DNA of 64,000 nucleotides from Epinephelus fuscoguttatus. Its lineage: Eukaryota > Chordata > Actinopteri > Perciformes > Serranidae. Below the pieces are notes generated by a model. That model made no database searches and was not told where the DNA came from. It saw only the letters and a list, made by a program, of their open reading frames with translations. This document shows positions 1 to 10,928 of the stretch, one piece after another. Location of the stretch: the NCBI RefSeq assembly GCF_011397635.1, contig NC_064767.1, positions 21,006,537 to 21,070,536 of the forward strand. Reading direction: 5' to 3'. Position 1 is the first letter of the stretch. Each line of letters starts with the position of its first letter. The position numbers were made by a program, and so were the translations under genes.

Positions 1-298
1 CATTTTATGCCTTGACAGTTGCGCAATAATGAGCTAGACTTTGAATATATAGTGATTTCATGTTTTTTAGTTGTACTACATTCTTCTATATGAAATTGGA
101 CATTGTTATTTTGATCTAATTTGGGTGTTGCTACTGGACTTCTATGCAGAATTTTGACATTGCAGCGTAAGAACACCAAGATATCAAATAACGCAAACAT
201 CTGTTATTATTTTTAAAATATCAGGGTCTTAGACACATTTCCATATTATTGACCAGAATAAATTGAGTGCATATGGTTTTAAAAAATATGTTTTTTAG
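1..298. other. AT-rich noncoding DNA
   Basis: No gene, RNA gene or recognisable mobile element is seen here. Base composition is AT-rich and all reading frames are short. Confidence 0.5.
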
Positions 299-450
299 GC
301 AAGTAAAATGTATTTATATAGCACATTTTACACCAAAAGGCAACCCTAATTGTTTTATAGCTTACACAGGTGAAAGCAAGAAACACACACACATAGCACA
401 TAGAGTAAAAACTATAAAAGTGACAAAAATGACAAATCAGTGAAATGCAA
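299..450. repeat. Short interspersed repeat fragment
   Basis: The stretch resembles the end of a common fish retroposon. It has a segment of the type 'tatttatatagcacatttta', then 'aaaaggcaacc', then a decayed 'gctttaca'-like motif near 360. I recognise the pattern but cannot assign a family. No target-site duplication is visible. Confidence 0.35.
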
Positions 451-2560
451 TGGTAAACAGGTCTTTAGCTTGTAGTCAACATTGTCTTCTTCAAGTCTTC
501 TTGCAATTAGTTCTTCTTTCGACCAGCATAGCAGCTACAGGCATCTTCATGTTTAGTCTTTATTCTGGGAACAACCAATAATCCAGAGCTAGCGAGGTTC
601 ATTCTGGGTCAGGAGATCTGATCAGTATCTTGGACTTAAACTGCTCAGTGAAGTTTTAAACGCCCTGCTTTTTTTTCCCAACAGCAGTATGATGCAACAG
701 AGAGAACTGGGGCTTCTGTGTGTGAAATCTGTGGGAAAAGTAGTGCTAGGAAGCAGTTCTGAGCCATGTGAGCTATTATCAGGAACTCCATGATCCACGC
801 TTGGAAGGAATGTTTGTTTTACTTCCCAGTGTGTGTCCACTTACGCTGCTCTAGAGATGCAAAGTTCGCAAAGAGTTTTCCTTCTTGGGAGAGCCTCACC
901 TTAGATAGTACTCATGGGAAAATTAATCATCACTCTTTAACACTATGTTTTATTGAGGTAAAACTTACAGGTGGTTAATGTCAGAGGTGTTGCTAAGTCT
1001 GCATGAATCAGTGCCTAAGGATTAGTTAGTTAATGTCTCTCTCTAAGTTTCTCCAACCCTTTCACTCTCTTAAACACTCTCAACATCTTGGCTGACAACT
1101 GGCAGAGTGACGGAAGCTGTGGTATTTTCAAGGCTCTATAAATAGCTATCATCATTTCCCACCACTAGCTGCCATTGCTCTCACACACGCAGCACATGAA
1201 CACTGTGCCCATTCAGAAGCATTGTGTGGGCAAAAGCTGCTGCAACAGATGTGGAATCAGTAATCCCAGTCACCATGTTAGGAAACTATAAACGGGCGAG
1301 TGTTGGAAGCAAACTACAAGGCCTGCACGGCTGGAACACTGTGCCCATTCATGCCTGACACAGACAGGAAATGTCAATCTCAGATTGCATCTTAGATCTT
1401 TACGTAAGGCATATTTGCAAATCGCTATTTGCTTCTTTTTTTCTGCTTATTCACTTGTCCTGTCTGTCTCCATCTGTTTTCTCATCTCTCCCTCTCCTCT
1501 GCAGTGGAATGTGCATCTCAGCAGTATCTGATGAAAGTGTGGTTAACAGGGCGCTGCTGTGTGCATGTGTCTGTGTTTTCATGTTTCGTGTGCGTACATG
1601 TGAGACAGGAGAAGAGTACTGTCAGCAGGGAAAAAAATGTAGACATGCTCGGATAGGATAGAGCACATCCACTGGGAATTACCCACCCAAAATTTGGGTG
1701 GGTAAGAAAGAGCCTGGAGATCTGCTGAGTGGGTTTAAACCAGCCAAATGTACCTGGTTCAGTGAACACTGTGTAACACCAGGCTCTGGTCTGTCAGAAA
1801 GTCAGGACTGTGCACAGTACAAAGGGCTGGTTATAGTCCTTCTTTGTAGGTATTTTTAGACATTAAAATTGACAGCTGAATAATACTAAACATACACAAA
1901 ATCCAGAAATATTTAATGGGTAGCCAGGTAATTTTTCAAGTCTGTCTTGAGATAATACTGACTTTACCATATGTGCATTGAAAGGGTTTTAAAAGTTATT
2001 AAAAGTACTTCCTTGTGTCCAATCTGACTATGAAGTGATCATTTCGAAATTTCAGCAGTTACTCAGACCAAGCACATATATTCTAAATGTGTTTAGTGTA
2101 AAATTAACTTGAGTATCTCCAGAAAATGATTCACTGCTGAGTTCTGGTAACAAAAAGAGGAAGTTTTATACAAAAAGCCCTTTTCTTTGGAAAGCACCTA
2201 CTTGACTAACATAGAATGTGAAGCCTTATATGGCTTTGGTTGAATTTAAGAAAGCATTTTTGCACGCAAGAACTGTGGATTTTGTCTCTCGTCACTTACA
2301 TTGGGACCACTTTAGGGAACAGATCTTGATAAAAGATTAAGCTACCCTTTAAGACCAGGAACCTTTTTTGCTTAGTGAATATGTAGTGTGTTATGTATGT
2401 GTTGTTATGACAGATTCAGATCAGCTCTTCTTAAAATAACAATGAATCTTAAAGCAACAAAGTGGTGTTTATCACAAGATGTTTACTTTTTTTTTTATCT
2501 TAGATTGCAATCATTTGGCCTGGAAAAAAAATCTGAAAAAGACTTGTTGTCTTCCACTGA
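451..2560. other. Noncoding stretch with one 18-bp direct repeat
   Basis: No reading frame has domain content. An 18-bp exact direct repeat (GAACACTGTGCCCATTCA) occurs at 1198-1215 and 1334-1351. The stretch lies downstream of the 3' end of marveld1, and I see no exon in it. Confidence 0.4.
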
Positions 2561-3180
2561 AGCTTTTCTGCACCTCACATTGTGCCCTGTACGCCCAAAC
2601 CGGCCGCCAGAAATTTTTTTGGCATTGTACGTCTTTGCAAACCACAGTTATGTTACATTTGCATGTTATGTTGTAGCGGACATGTTAAACCTTTACATTT
2701 CAACAACACTGTGGTTAATGTGTGGTGAGGTTTAGGCACAAAAACCACTAGGTTATGGTAAGGAAAAGATCCTATCTTGGAATAAATACGTGGTTTGGGA
2801 GCACAGTCACAGCAGGAAACACTGTAAAGTTTCTGTAAAAAACAAATGCATTTTGTGGCACTATCCCTGCTAGAAAGAACACAGATGGGTTGCTACAAAA
2901 CACCGACATTTTGTACCTTAAAAGCTGCTGGAAACACAGCAATGACTCACTAAACTGCTGTTGTCTTCGAGCAGTGGTCAGCAGCTTGGCAGAGGTATGG
3001 CCTGTATAGGTTAGGACTCCTCTTCACAGTGACAAAATGAGCTCATATACTTCCTCACTTAAAAAATGTTGATATGAAATGTACAAATGTAACACAATGG
3101 TTTGCAAAAAGATACAATGCCAACATCTTCCTCTGGCGACTGAGCTGGTACACCACTATGCTGGGAGGTGAGAAGCAAGA
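2561..3180. repeat. R3 interspersed repeat, copy 1
   Basis: This copy shares several blocks with sequences at about 53600-53890 and 55240-55500. One block runs 'gtttaggcacaaaaaccac', then 'aaaagatc', then 'cacagtcacagcaggaaac'. A later block runs 'cagcttggcag' to 'tctggcgactgagctg'. The copies differ by many substitutions, so this is an old family. No coding capacity or clear termini are visible. Confidence 0.6.
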
Positions 3181-4245
3181 AAAAGATGCACTTTGAATTA
3201 AAGTTTTTTGGAGTCTTTCGAAAGAAGGACAGAAAACATTCCTGCCATTTCTCTTCGATAATCACGCCAGTGATTTATTTGCACCCATGAGTCACAGTCA
3301 TTGTTATCCATTTGGACTTAAGAACTAACTTTTAGATTTTCTGGCAGCAAACTCTGTATCAGTTTTTCAGTGAACTGACATTAGTCCATGGCAACAGTGT
3401 GCGTGATGCTGTGCTTTCAGGGAGGGCCAGAGGAACCATTTGGAGGGGTTATGACGACTATTGGACGCTTGGTCGCTTGCAGACGGGTGGGAATGCGCGT
3501 ACAGGAAATGTCTCTTTGGTTGAGTAGCCAAAAAAAATATCACACAGTTGGCACTGCAGAGAAGTGGCTGGCTCTATACGTCCTTACGTTTTCTTTACTG
3601 TCTATGGAGCTGGAAAAAAATACAGCAACCTCACCCTTGTGGCGCCCACACCCTTGTAACAATGTCAGAAGGTAACATAGTCCAAATTCATGCTATTACC
3701 TGTGATTACATGGGTTTCTTGTTTGGACTTGGATGTGATGGCTGAGGATTAAATTCAAAATGGGCTCATACACTAAACTGACAAATCTGAACACGATTGA
3801 CATCTATAAACTGTGGGCTGTGTAATAATACAGCGCCTGTTAATGTGGTAAGCTCAAAGAGACTTTCAGGGTAAATGTGGAGAATCCTTTTCTGGCCTTA
3901 ATTGTCAGCATATGCTATAGTTGTGAGTCATCCAAAACTCAAATGATTCACCATGGTTACTTTCAATATCGACTTGAACCCTGGATTCGGTGCTTTGTTT
4001 ATGGAGCACGCTGGGCTGTTGTGTATTGTCTCCATTTGGTTGTATACACAGCAGTGTGTTTCCACAGGCACCCGACACGTGGACAGGACGACACTTCTGT
4101 GGAAATCTCAGAGGGGGAGACGGTGGATGGGAGTTTGAGGCGAGGGGGGCGACTCCTTTCCTCCTTTAGAAGTGCTAGATTTATATCCTGCAGCTGGTTA
4201 ACATTAACCCTTCCACTCCTTAACTTTGACCACAGATGTCACCTT
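3181..4245. other. Noncoding stretch
   Basis: Open frames of up to about 150 codons exist but lack domain content, and the longest runs into the CA microsatellite that follows. No RNA gene is seen. Confidence 0.4.
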
Positions 4246-4252
4246 GCTCTCA

Positions 4253-4277
4253 ACACACACACACACACACACACACT

Positions 4278-4317
<40 letters not shown>
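4253..4317. repeat. Interrupted (CA)n microsatellite
   Basis: About 65 bp of CA dinucleotides, interrupted once by a short TCGCG-containing segment near 4278. Confidence 0.95.
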
Positions 4318-4318
<1 letters not shown>

Positions 4319-4503
4319 TATTTGTCCTGTCATAACTGCACAAAAAGGCGGCTAACCTAGAGGATCATATACTTAACAATTGGTCTTGGGAGTACAAACT
4401 AAATACAATACCCAAGTTAAGTTCTAATGTGGCAAAGGATTTTACAGTTTCCCTGGTTGTAGTTTGATCTGTCGCTGTCTTTATATGTTCACTTTTCAGC
4501 AAA

Positions 4504-4640
4504 AGTGTAGATTTCAGGGGGGACGCAGGAGACACTTACCTCTCACTATTTTATACTTGATGCAAAAAAAGCACAAATTAGTGCATGTTCAGGTTGAGGA
4601 CTGGCAACCCTCCAACCATTTCATGTGTCCCTGTTGAAAT
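4504..4640. repeat. R7 interspersed repeat fragment
   Basis: The opening ('gtgtagatttcagggg') and the following 'gacacttacctc' block resemble the copy at about 38500-38760. It reads as a truncated, diverged member of a dispersed family. No coding capacity is seen. Confidence 0.4.
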
Positions 4641-5776
4641 GAAACCATCGCCCTTGCTTTTAAAGGTCGCTTTGCCTCTGAAATGTAGGCACTAAATAAG
4701 TCGTCAATGAATCAGGTAACAGCAGAGATTCTCATCAAGCAAGCAAGCAAAAGATATTTGTCATCTCTTTTTCTCATGATTGTACTGATTTCATGTTCTT
4801 ATCTCTGCATTTTTTGTTGCCTTTGTTTGGATCTTGATTGTGAATCTGGAGCTTTGACAATGCAACATTTGATCTCTTACGCTCCTCTCCAAGAATAACT
4901 CATTGCATACAGTTGGAAGCATGCAAGAGGAGCGAGAAATGCCCAAAAAGGGAAAGTGTGTGTTTATGTGTGAGTAATCTGCAGCCTTTTTTCATCGTAC
5001 ACACGCCCCATGCCAGCAACAAGTGTGCAAAGTTTGAACACAGATTTGTCAGAGAACTGCACAACTGTCCACACAGAGTAAAATGGTACTTTGACTGCAT
5101 AACGGCAACCAAACAGAGCTGTCACAGTGTGGCTTAGGGTGCAGTTTAATCAACTTGTCTGCAGCATGTTTTTGAGAACTGCATGCCGACTGGAATAGAC
5201 GAGACATTGAATCATCTTCCGCTGCTTGGCTTCATTTTCATTGGCTGAGCGTCAGCCCACCTCCAGAACCCCAACAGACTGTTCCGGTAAGAACAAGCCT
5301 CTTCCCAGATTATTACACACACTCACACACACAACATGCACTCGCTGTTTCCAAAAGTAGGATAACTCTCATGCAACACACACACACACACACTCTGTCT
5401 ATCATAGCACATGCATGCACATTGTCAGTGTGTGTGTGTGTGTGAGCTACTCGCTCATTGTCTGTTTGAGACACAGATAAGTCTAAGTCTTTCATGTGGT
5501 CATGTGGCATAGCACATAAATGATCCCTGCTGATTGGCCAAGGCTTTTATCTCCCAACAGGAAGTTCCTGAGGGCTTCCATCACTAGACCCTCTAAATCT
5601 GTGTTTCATTTGGAAAAAGCCACCAAAAGCACAATTTGCACATGCAACACGGCTCTTTCTCTAAATTTAACTCAAAGCACTCAAACAAAATTAACAAAAC
5701 ATTTTACGTTTCATTTAAATGTCCCAAAACATGATCATAACCAAAGAAACATCTCACCGGCTCTCACTTACTGCTC
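4641..5776. other. Noncoding stretch with short CA/TG runs
   Basis: Short dinucleotide runs lie near 5320, 5385 and 5430. No gene is recognised. The stretch lies beyond the candidate poly(A) signal of marveld1. Confidence 0.45.
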
Positions 5777-6626
5777 TTTATTCTTTGGCTTTACATAATG
5801 AACACTCAAGGATTTTTTTTTTCTTTTTTCTTTTTTTTTTTTTTTTTACGTTCAGCATACACATGTAGCACCAATCACATCCATATTGTTGGGTTGTCGT
5901 TGTCACAACCTGGTTGAGTGTACAGCATTCTGACAGAAGGCACTGATTAACAAAAACAGAGCTGGTCAAAAGGAGTGTTTTTTTTTTAGTCCGTTACACT
6001 TCAGTAACTGTTCAGTATAGTTAGCTGTCATACAAAAACACATACACACATAAAAATATATACTTTAAAAAAAGGTAATGAAAAGAATCCCTTGTAAAAA
6101 CAACTGTAGTAATCCTTTTAGAGGTTTTGGATGGACTGTTAGTCAGTACCAAATCTACAAAATGAATGTTAAGGCCATTGTACTGTAAACTTATCGCTGA
6201 ATATACTGCTACCACACTATAAGAGGAATATTATAATGATTCTTAATGAGGGAATTAGTGGAAGACAAACTTAACTAATACTAGGAGGCAAACACATGTC
6301 ATTTGTGTCTTCATAAATGGATGCAATGCTTTAAACTTCCTAATTTCCAATCAGACTCCCACCCTGGGTAGCTAGGCCTCTGTACCAGGAGCTGCTTGGA
6401 TATTTTCATGTCAGTAACCCTTCAAAACACTGATTATAAGGCCACAGAGTGATGTTTGGATGATTCTGCCTCACCACCAAAGTGGAAAGTTTGGTGTGGG
6501 GAGACAAGAGACAAACCTGTGATTAGAGAAGCTGTTGAGTTAAATTACAGTGAAGTTAACTATTCCTCATCTTGCTGTGGACCCCATGCCCCCCTCCCTG
6601 TCGCCATCGCCCCCCCTTCAGTCCCA
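5777..6626 (-). other. Probable marveld1 3' UTR
   Basis: This is the sequence downstream of the marveld1 stop on the minus strand. A minus-strand AATAAA hexamer lies at 5782-5777 (TTTATT on the plus strand), followed by A-rich minus-strand sequence corresponding to the poly-T run at 5812-5846. The UTR would then be about 850 bases. The transcript end is inferred, not shown. Confidence 0.4.
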
Positions 6627-7133
6627 TCAGATGACCGTCTGTTCTCCCCGACACTTCCTGCACGCTCCATAAATAACGGACAGGAGGTAAGCCAGGCAGC
6701 ACAGGCAGGCGAACACGGCGGCCGTCAGGTAGACCTTGTACATACAGGGGTGCTCGTACTGCTCCAGGTTGCAGTACGAGTTGCGTTTGGTCTTGTAGAT
6801 CATGATCCCTATGGCCGGCAGGTAGAGCGCGGTGGCGGCCACGTCGTGCGCCAGGTTGGTGGACAACCAGCGCTCCCCTCCCAGCAGCGGGACCAGGTCC
6901 TGCTTTTCCAGCAGGGTGAGGAAGAACAGGGCGAGGGTGAGGAGCCAGAAGAGGACCGCCACGAACAGGACGAAGTGGATGGATCCTTCGTATTTGTTTG
7001 CGGCGATGGTGACACACAGCCCGGCCCCAAACACAACCTGCAGGATCCGGATGATTCCCAAAAAACTCTTGAGGAACTTAAGGATATTCTTCCTCACCTG
7101 CGGCTGGGGAGGTTGGGGAGGTTGGGGTGGCAT
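6627..7133 (-). CDS. marveld1: MARVEL domain-containing protein 1
   Basis: This single coding exon encodes 168 aa, close to the 173 aa of human MARVELD1. The N-terminus is proline-rich (PPQPPQPPQP). Four hydrophobic segments follow, at about residues 24-44, 52-74, 92-113 and 132-155, the topology of the MARVEL fold. Recognisable family features are the stretch around KYEGSIHFVLFVAVLFWLLT, the AHDV motif starting TM3, the RNSYCNLEQY-type loop between TM3 and TM4, and a basic, cysteine-containing tail (CRKCRGEQ). The family consists of membrane proteins linked to membrane apposition and trafficking, and to cytoskeletal and cell-surface organisation. The start is the first ATG in the frame; the open frame continues upstream to 7289 without an ATG. 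It is divergent from avpi1. Identification is by family recognition from the translation. Confidence 0.93.
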   Translation of the reverse strand: MPPQPPQPPQPQVRKNILKFLKSFLGIIRILQVVFGAGLCVTIAANKYEGSIHFVLFVAVLFWLLTLALFFLTLLEKQDLVPLLGGERWLSTNLAHDVAATALYLPAIGIMIYKTKRNSYCNLEQYEHPCMYKVYLTAAVFACLCCLAYLLSVIYGACRKCRGEQTVI

Positions 7134-7899
7134 CTCTCTCCTCCTCCGGTCACTCTCGGTCCCTTTTTCCCGAACAGGGCGGGTGCTTTCTGCCAGCTGC
7201 AAACAGCTGGGGAAAAGATGGGCGAAAAGTGGAAATAACGGGGTGGAAGGCCGGGTTTGTGGTCTGACAATGAAGCCAAAAGTGGACAAGTTTAGGGATA
7301 AAAAAGGAACTCTCTGTTCTTTCCACAGCCCCGGGGTTTTGAAATGAAAAACCTACTTGTATGTTTCGTCTTTTCCGTTTCCTCCGTTGAATGTAGCGTC
7401 TGTGTTGGGGGGCTGGGTGATGGAGAGGGGGCGGCCTGTAATTCAAAGCCTGCTCCTCCTCTGCTGGACTGCTGGAGTCATCCATGTCCGCTCATCTGCT
7501 CATGTATGTCCCTGTGGTGCGGTTTCCCGTGGAGTGTGTGACCTTTTTCCTTCTGTCTTTTAAAAAATAGGAGAGAAACATGCGTGTGTCAGTTAAATAT
7601 AACGAAGTGGTGATGTGCGCAAAGACAGCAGTCAGAGATTTGCTACCATACGCCAACATCTCAGCATTGTTTTGTTTATTTAACTGAGGCAAGCAACAAA
7701 TATATTGCATCAGTTATATAGCCTGGACATAATAATACAATATAATATAATGTTTTTTATTATACTGGAAGTATACCATAACAAAGGAGCAGCGCTAAGA
7801 AGCCCATGCGTCATACTGTTTGCGTGTATCTGCGCAGGATGCTGCTCACATGTTACTTCCCTCGCGCATAACTCACAGACACTTATCGTGCCAGCCGGG
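7134..7899 (-). other. marveld1 5' UTR / proximal promoter side
   Basis: This is the sequence upstream of the marveld1 start. A GC-rich, relatively CpG-rich part (about 7134-7500) likely holds the 5' UTR and core promoter of marveld1, but no TATA box or start site can be fixed. The part from about 7560 to 7780 is AT-rich. No other gene is visible. Confidence 0.4.
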
Positions 7900-7904
7900 C
7901 TCAT

Positions 7905-7912
7905 TGACGTCA
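7905..7912. promoter_or_regulatory. Palindromic cAMP response element (CRE)
   Basis: A perfect full CRE, TGACGTCA, lies between the divergent genes. It is about 340 bp upstream of the putative splice donor of avpi1's noncoding first exon. CREB/ATF factors bind this palindrome. Its position fits a gene named for induction by vasopressin, whose V2 receptor signals through cAMP. Function is inferred. Confidence 0.5.
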
Positions 7913-7947
7913 ATGGATTTCAGCACACACACCCTACGTGGCCAGGA

Positions 7948-8119
7948 GGCGGGGTCCGCCACCCGCCACCCTTCCTCCCCTCCTCACCCTTCCCCGCGAT
8001 TGGTCGACTTAAAGCCGTTTCCCAGCCCCGACAGGAGGGCTCAGAAGATCTCTCCCCCCTCATTGGTCGGATGACGACATTGATCTGTGATGGATGGTCG
8101 ACTCAAGGACAGAAATTGG
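7948..8119 (+). promoter_or_regulatory. Candidate avpi1 promoter: GC box and three inverted CCAAT motifs
   Basis: A GC box (GGCGGGG) lies at 7948-7954. Inverted CCAAT motifs lie at 7999-8003, 8062-8066 and 8115-8119. The first two share the longer core ATTGGTCG and are 63 bp apart. This cluster in GC-rich sequence just upstream of a good splice donor (8255) is what a CCAAT-driven, TATA-less vertebrate promoter looks like. It may serve both genes. The assignment is inferred. Confidence 0.45.
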
Positions 8120-8129
8120 TTGCAGGTGA

Positions 8130-8254
8130 AACTGGACAAACATACTGTCCTGCTGCATTTCAGCCATTGTTGGAGCTTTTACTGAAGAGGAACGGGGATG
8201 CAGAGGGAGATGCTTTAAGAGCAAAGCGCACTGGATCTATCAGTTCATCTTTGG
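8130..8254 (+). other. Putative noncoding first exon of avpi1
   Basis: The sequence ends in a consensus donor (TTTGG|GTGAGC, GT at 8255-8256) and sits directly below the CCAAT cluster. Splicing to an acceptor ending at 9711 (ctcctccacag) would join it to the coding exon. The 5' boundary is approximate. Confidence 0.35.
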
Positions 8255-9711
8255 GTGAGCAGAAGTTTTTTTTTTTATTATCGCATGACTCTCACGGGAC
8301 TCCTGTTTACTGCCTTTTACGCACAGCGTAATGAAAGCCAGCACAGGCAGTACTGTAAGTTATTCAGCCACTGCATCCTATTTCATCTTCTATACTGGCA
8401 CCGCGAATGTTTTAAAGATAATTTCATACCTCCTTCTTTTCAGAGAGTGTTGGTAGGCTATTCATAGTTTTGCAAATGCGCACCAGTGTGTTTGTTGTGC
8501 AAACAGTTAGTGGGCTGTAAAGACACCAGGGGGAGGGGAGAATGTAGAGGCCTGTGACGCTTGGTAGATGTAACCTATGTCCTATGCAAATAAAGGGCCT
8601 TTGAAAGGCAAGTGTTTGTCTTTGAAGAGCTGCATGCCATTAATGATTATAGTATAGGGGGTAGTATCACATGCATGTCCTCAAATAACCCACTTACTGT
8701 TTAATAAGTTTAGTACTGGAGTTATTCACAGGAAAATATAAATGTTTGCTCTTTAATTGTTTGTGATGTAGTGTATTGTTTTCCTTTTTATTCCAGAAAT
8801 ATACTTATGCTGACAAAACATGAGATATGCTGCACTAAATGGTAAATGTGTATTGAGGAAAGTAAGAGAGAGTGTGAAACTTCATTCCTGATGTAGTACA
8901 TAGTAAGATGGACAAATTAATCTTCATCAGACAATTTTTCTTTTGCGTAAACTCCATAATCTGCTGTTGATAGTGCAAGAGGACCTTTTACTCCAGATTA
9001 TTTTGTCAAACTGACAGAAAGTCCTTTCAGTGGAAAGGCGGCTGACCAACATGCAGTCATGATCTTGGGCACTCAGCTAACACTGTCTGTCAGTGTCCCA
9101 CTTAAAACCATATGTGAGTAAAGAGAGATAAAGTTGCCATCTGCAGTTTAAGGCTCTTTAAAGCGCCGCTCGTCACTCACTTTCTAAAGTAGGATTAAAG
9201 AATCAGAGCAGAAGACTCACAGCTGACTGGTTTCAGTTGTGACAGCTTTGTATAGGTGTTGTGACGCAGTCAGTGCTCACGTACGTCATATACACTGTTG
9301 TTTTGTTTAAAGGTTCAGTGTGTAGGATTAAGGGGCATCTGTTGCCAGAAATTGTATATTGTATTTGTAACTATGCATCTGTTAGTTTATTATCACCTAA
9401 AAATAAGAATCATTGTGTTTTTGTTACCCTGAAATGAGCCGTTTATATCTACATTCTGACCTCTTCCATGGAGTCCACCATGTTGTTCTACAGTAGCCCA
9501 GAACGGACAAATCAAACACTGACTCTAGATAGGCCGTTTGCATTTTTGCACTGGTCGCCGTAGTTCTCCTACATACTTGGCACACAGAAGAAGTTTCAGT
9601 TCTGCAGCATCACTGCCAAATACCACAAAATCCTACACACTGCATCTTTAAAGCATCTCTCACCATGCATCACATCCTAATGAGTGGAAACTCTCACTGA
9701 CTCCTCCACAG
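8255..9711 (+). other. Putative avpi1 intron 1
   Basis: The stretch is bounded by a GTGAGC donor and a pyrimidine-rich CAG acceptor. It holds one R1 element at 9306-9652 and otherwise no recognised feature. Confidence 0.35.
9306..9652. mobile_element. R1 non-autonomous DNA element, copy 1
   Basis: The element is about 347 bp with inverted termini: TTTAAAGGTTCAGTGTGTAG at the left, and its imperfect complement (CTACACACTGCATCTTTAAA) at the right. A second copy lies at 19629-20000. It has no coding capacity. The family is a common fish MITE type, but I cannot give its superfamily. Confidence 0.7.
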
Positions 9712-9752
9712 ATTAGAGCCAGTGTATGCCACCTTCTCCAGTGTTTCTCCGG

Positions 9753-10435
9753 ATGGATACCGGACCCGCCTCCCCTCCTTCCTCCATGGTGGTCGGCCCT
9801 TCCTCGCTGTGGCGGCTGGCTGAGAGGAGGAGCCGGAAGGCTGGCTCGGCGAACATTTTCAGCAACGTGAATCTGTGGCAGCTCCAGAGACTGTTCAGGG
9901 CAGCGGGGGATCAGGATGCGGAGCAGAGGGCCCAGCTGGTTTGGGGTCACAGAGATGAGGCAGAACTGGCTCAGGCCTTGATAGGACTGAGGGCCCGAAG
10001 TCACAGGAGAGGGCTGAGGGCTAACGGGAGAGAGGCGCTGGGCTCACACTGGCTACGAGCCTTCAATCACCTCAGGTAGAAAAACTGTGATATGATTTCA
10101 TATACATTCACACCATTAATCATGGTGACTTTTTGGCATCCATTTTGTTTTCAACAACACTATGTATATTGTTCAGGATCGGGGAAAGCTCGCCAAGCAG
10201 CCAGGGAAAGGATCCAGGTGATGACAGTGATCCCGAGGCAGGAGCACACAGCAGTCCAGAGCCTTGCCGACACACTTCCATAGGGACAACAGGAAGAGGT
10301 ACAGGGGCCACAGTGGTACTAACTGAGAGCCAGGGCCCTGCAGGGACTTCTGAGAGACCAGTCAGGACCAGCTCAGGACTGAGGAGAGGAGGAGAGAACA
10401 ACCCAGAGAGATACCTCCACAGAATACTCCACTGA
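9753..10435 (+). CDS. avpi1: Arginine vasopressin-induced protein 1
   Basis: Two coding exons, 9753-10075 and 10177-10435, are joined across a 101-bp intron with donor CTCAG|GTAGAA and acceptor TTCAG|G. The split codon AG|G keeps the frame, giving 193 aa. Residues about 32-64 carry the AVPI1 signature (SANIF, LWQLQRLFRAAGDQDAEQRA, QLVW), matching the human SANIF...ELLQIQALFQRSGDQLAEERAQ...W block. The C-terminus ERYLHRILH parallels human SYLHQIRH. Human AVPI1 is 147 aa; the excess is a longer low-complexity middle encoded by the second exon. I chose ATG 9753 because it gives a leader like the mammalian one; an in-frame ATG at 9726 would add nine residues. The protein is small, basic and lacks membrane segments. 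It is named for induction by vasopressin in kidney cells and has been linked to MAP kinase activation. Confidence 0.9.
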
Positions 10436-10928
10436 CTTGACCAAAACACTCTGAGATGCAAAAATAACTTTCAGCCTGTGAGTCTCGCAGCACTCCTTCA
10501 TTCTGCACAGCTTGCGTGTCTCTCCTGAGTACAGTGTTCACAAACTTGAGCCAGGTTGAATTAACTTCTTCTTCTTTACAAGTAACGCTGTATTGCAGGT
10601 TGAAAGAATGGAATAGTTTCTTATAATGCCATAATATCTGGTCTTTTAATGGCACTGATCAGATGGCTGTATACTGATACTGCACTGTAATTTGTTACGC
10701 ACACATATCTCTACCTGAATAATGAAGGCAGTCCAAACCTCTGACTGTATCTTGTGGTTACCTCTCAAAACTGCCTTATGTGTTCTCCATCCACACTGAA
10801 TATCATGGACAGTGATGTGGTGTTTAAGTAGTTTTATCATTGATTGGAGTTAGTGTTGTGATCACTTTGTGAATAAGCCATCATAACCTTATTTGAACTA
10901 TAAGGCTGAAAGCACTGATATCATAATG

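Noticed and set aside
7134..7289. Upstream extension of the marveld1 frame
   Set aside because: The frame stays open to 7289 but the codon there is TTG, not ATG. The first ATG is 7133, and it matches the family's proline-rich start.
6456..7347. Long plus-strand open frames (up to 260 codons) over the marveld1 locus
   Set aside because: They are antisense shadows of the GC-rich marveld1 exon and contain no domain, while the minus-strand frame gives a clear MARVEL protein.
7705..8331. Open frame of 208 codons between the two genes
   Set aside because: It crosses the promoter elements and the putative splice donor, has no domain content and starts in AT-rich sequence.
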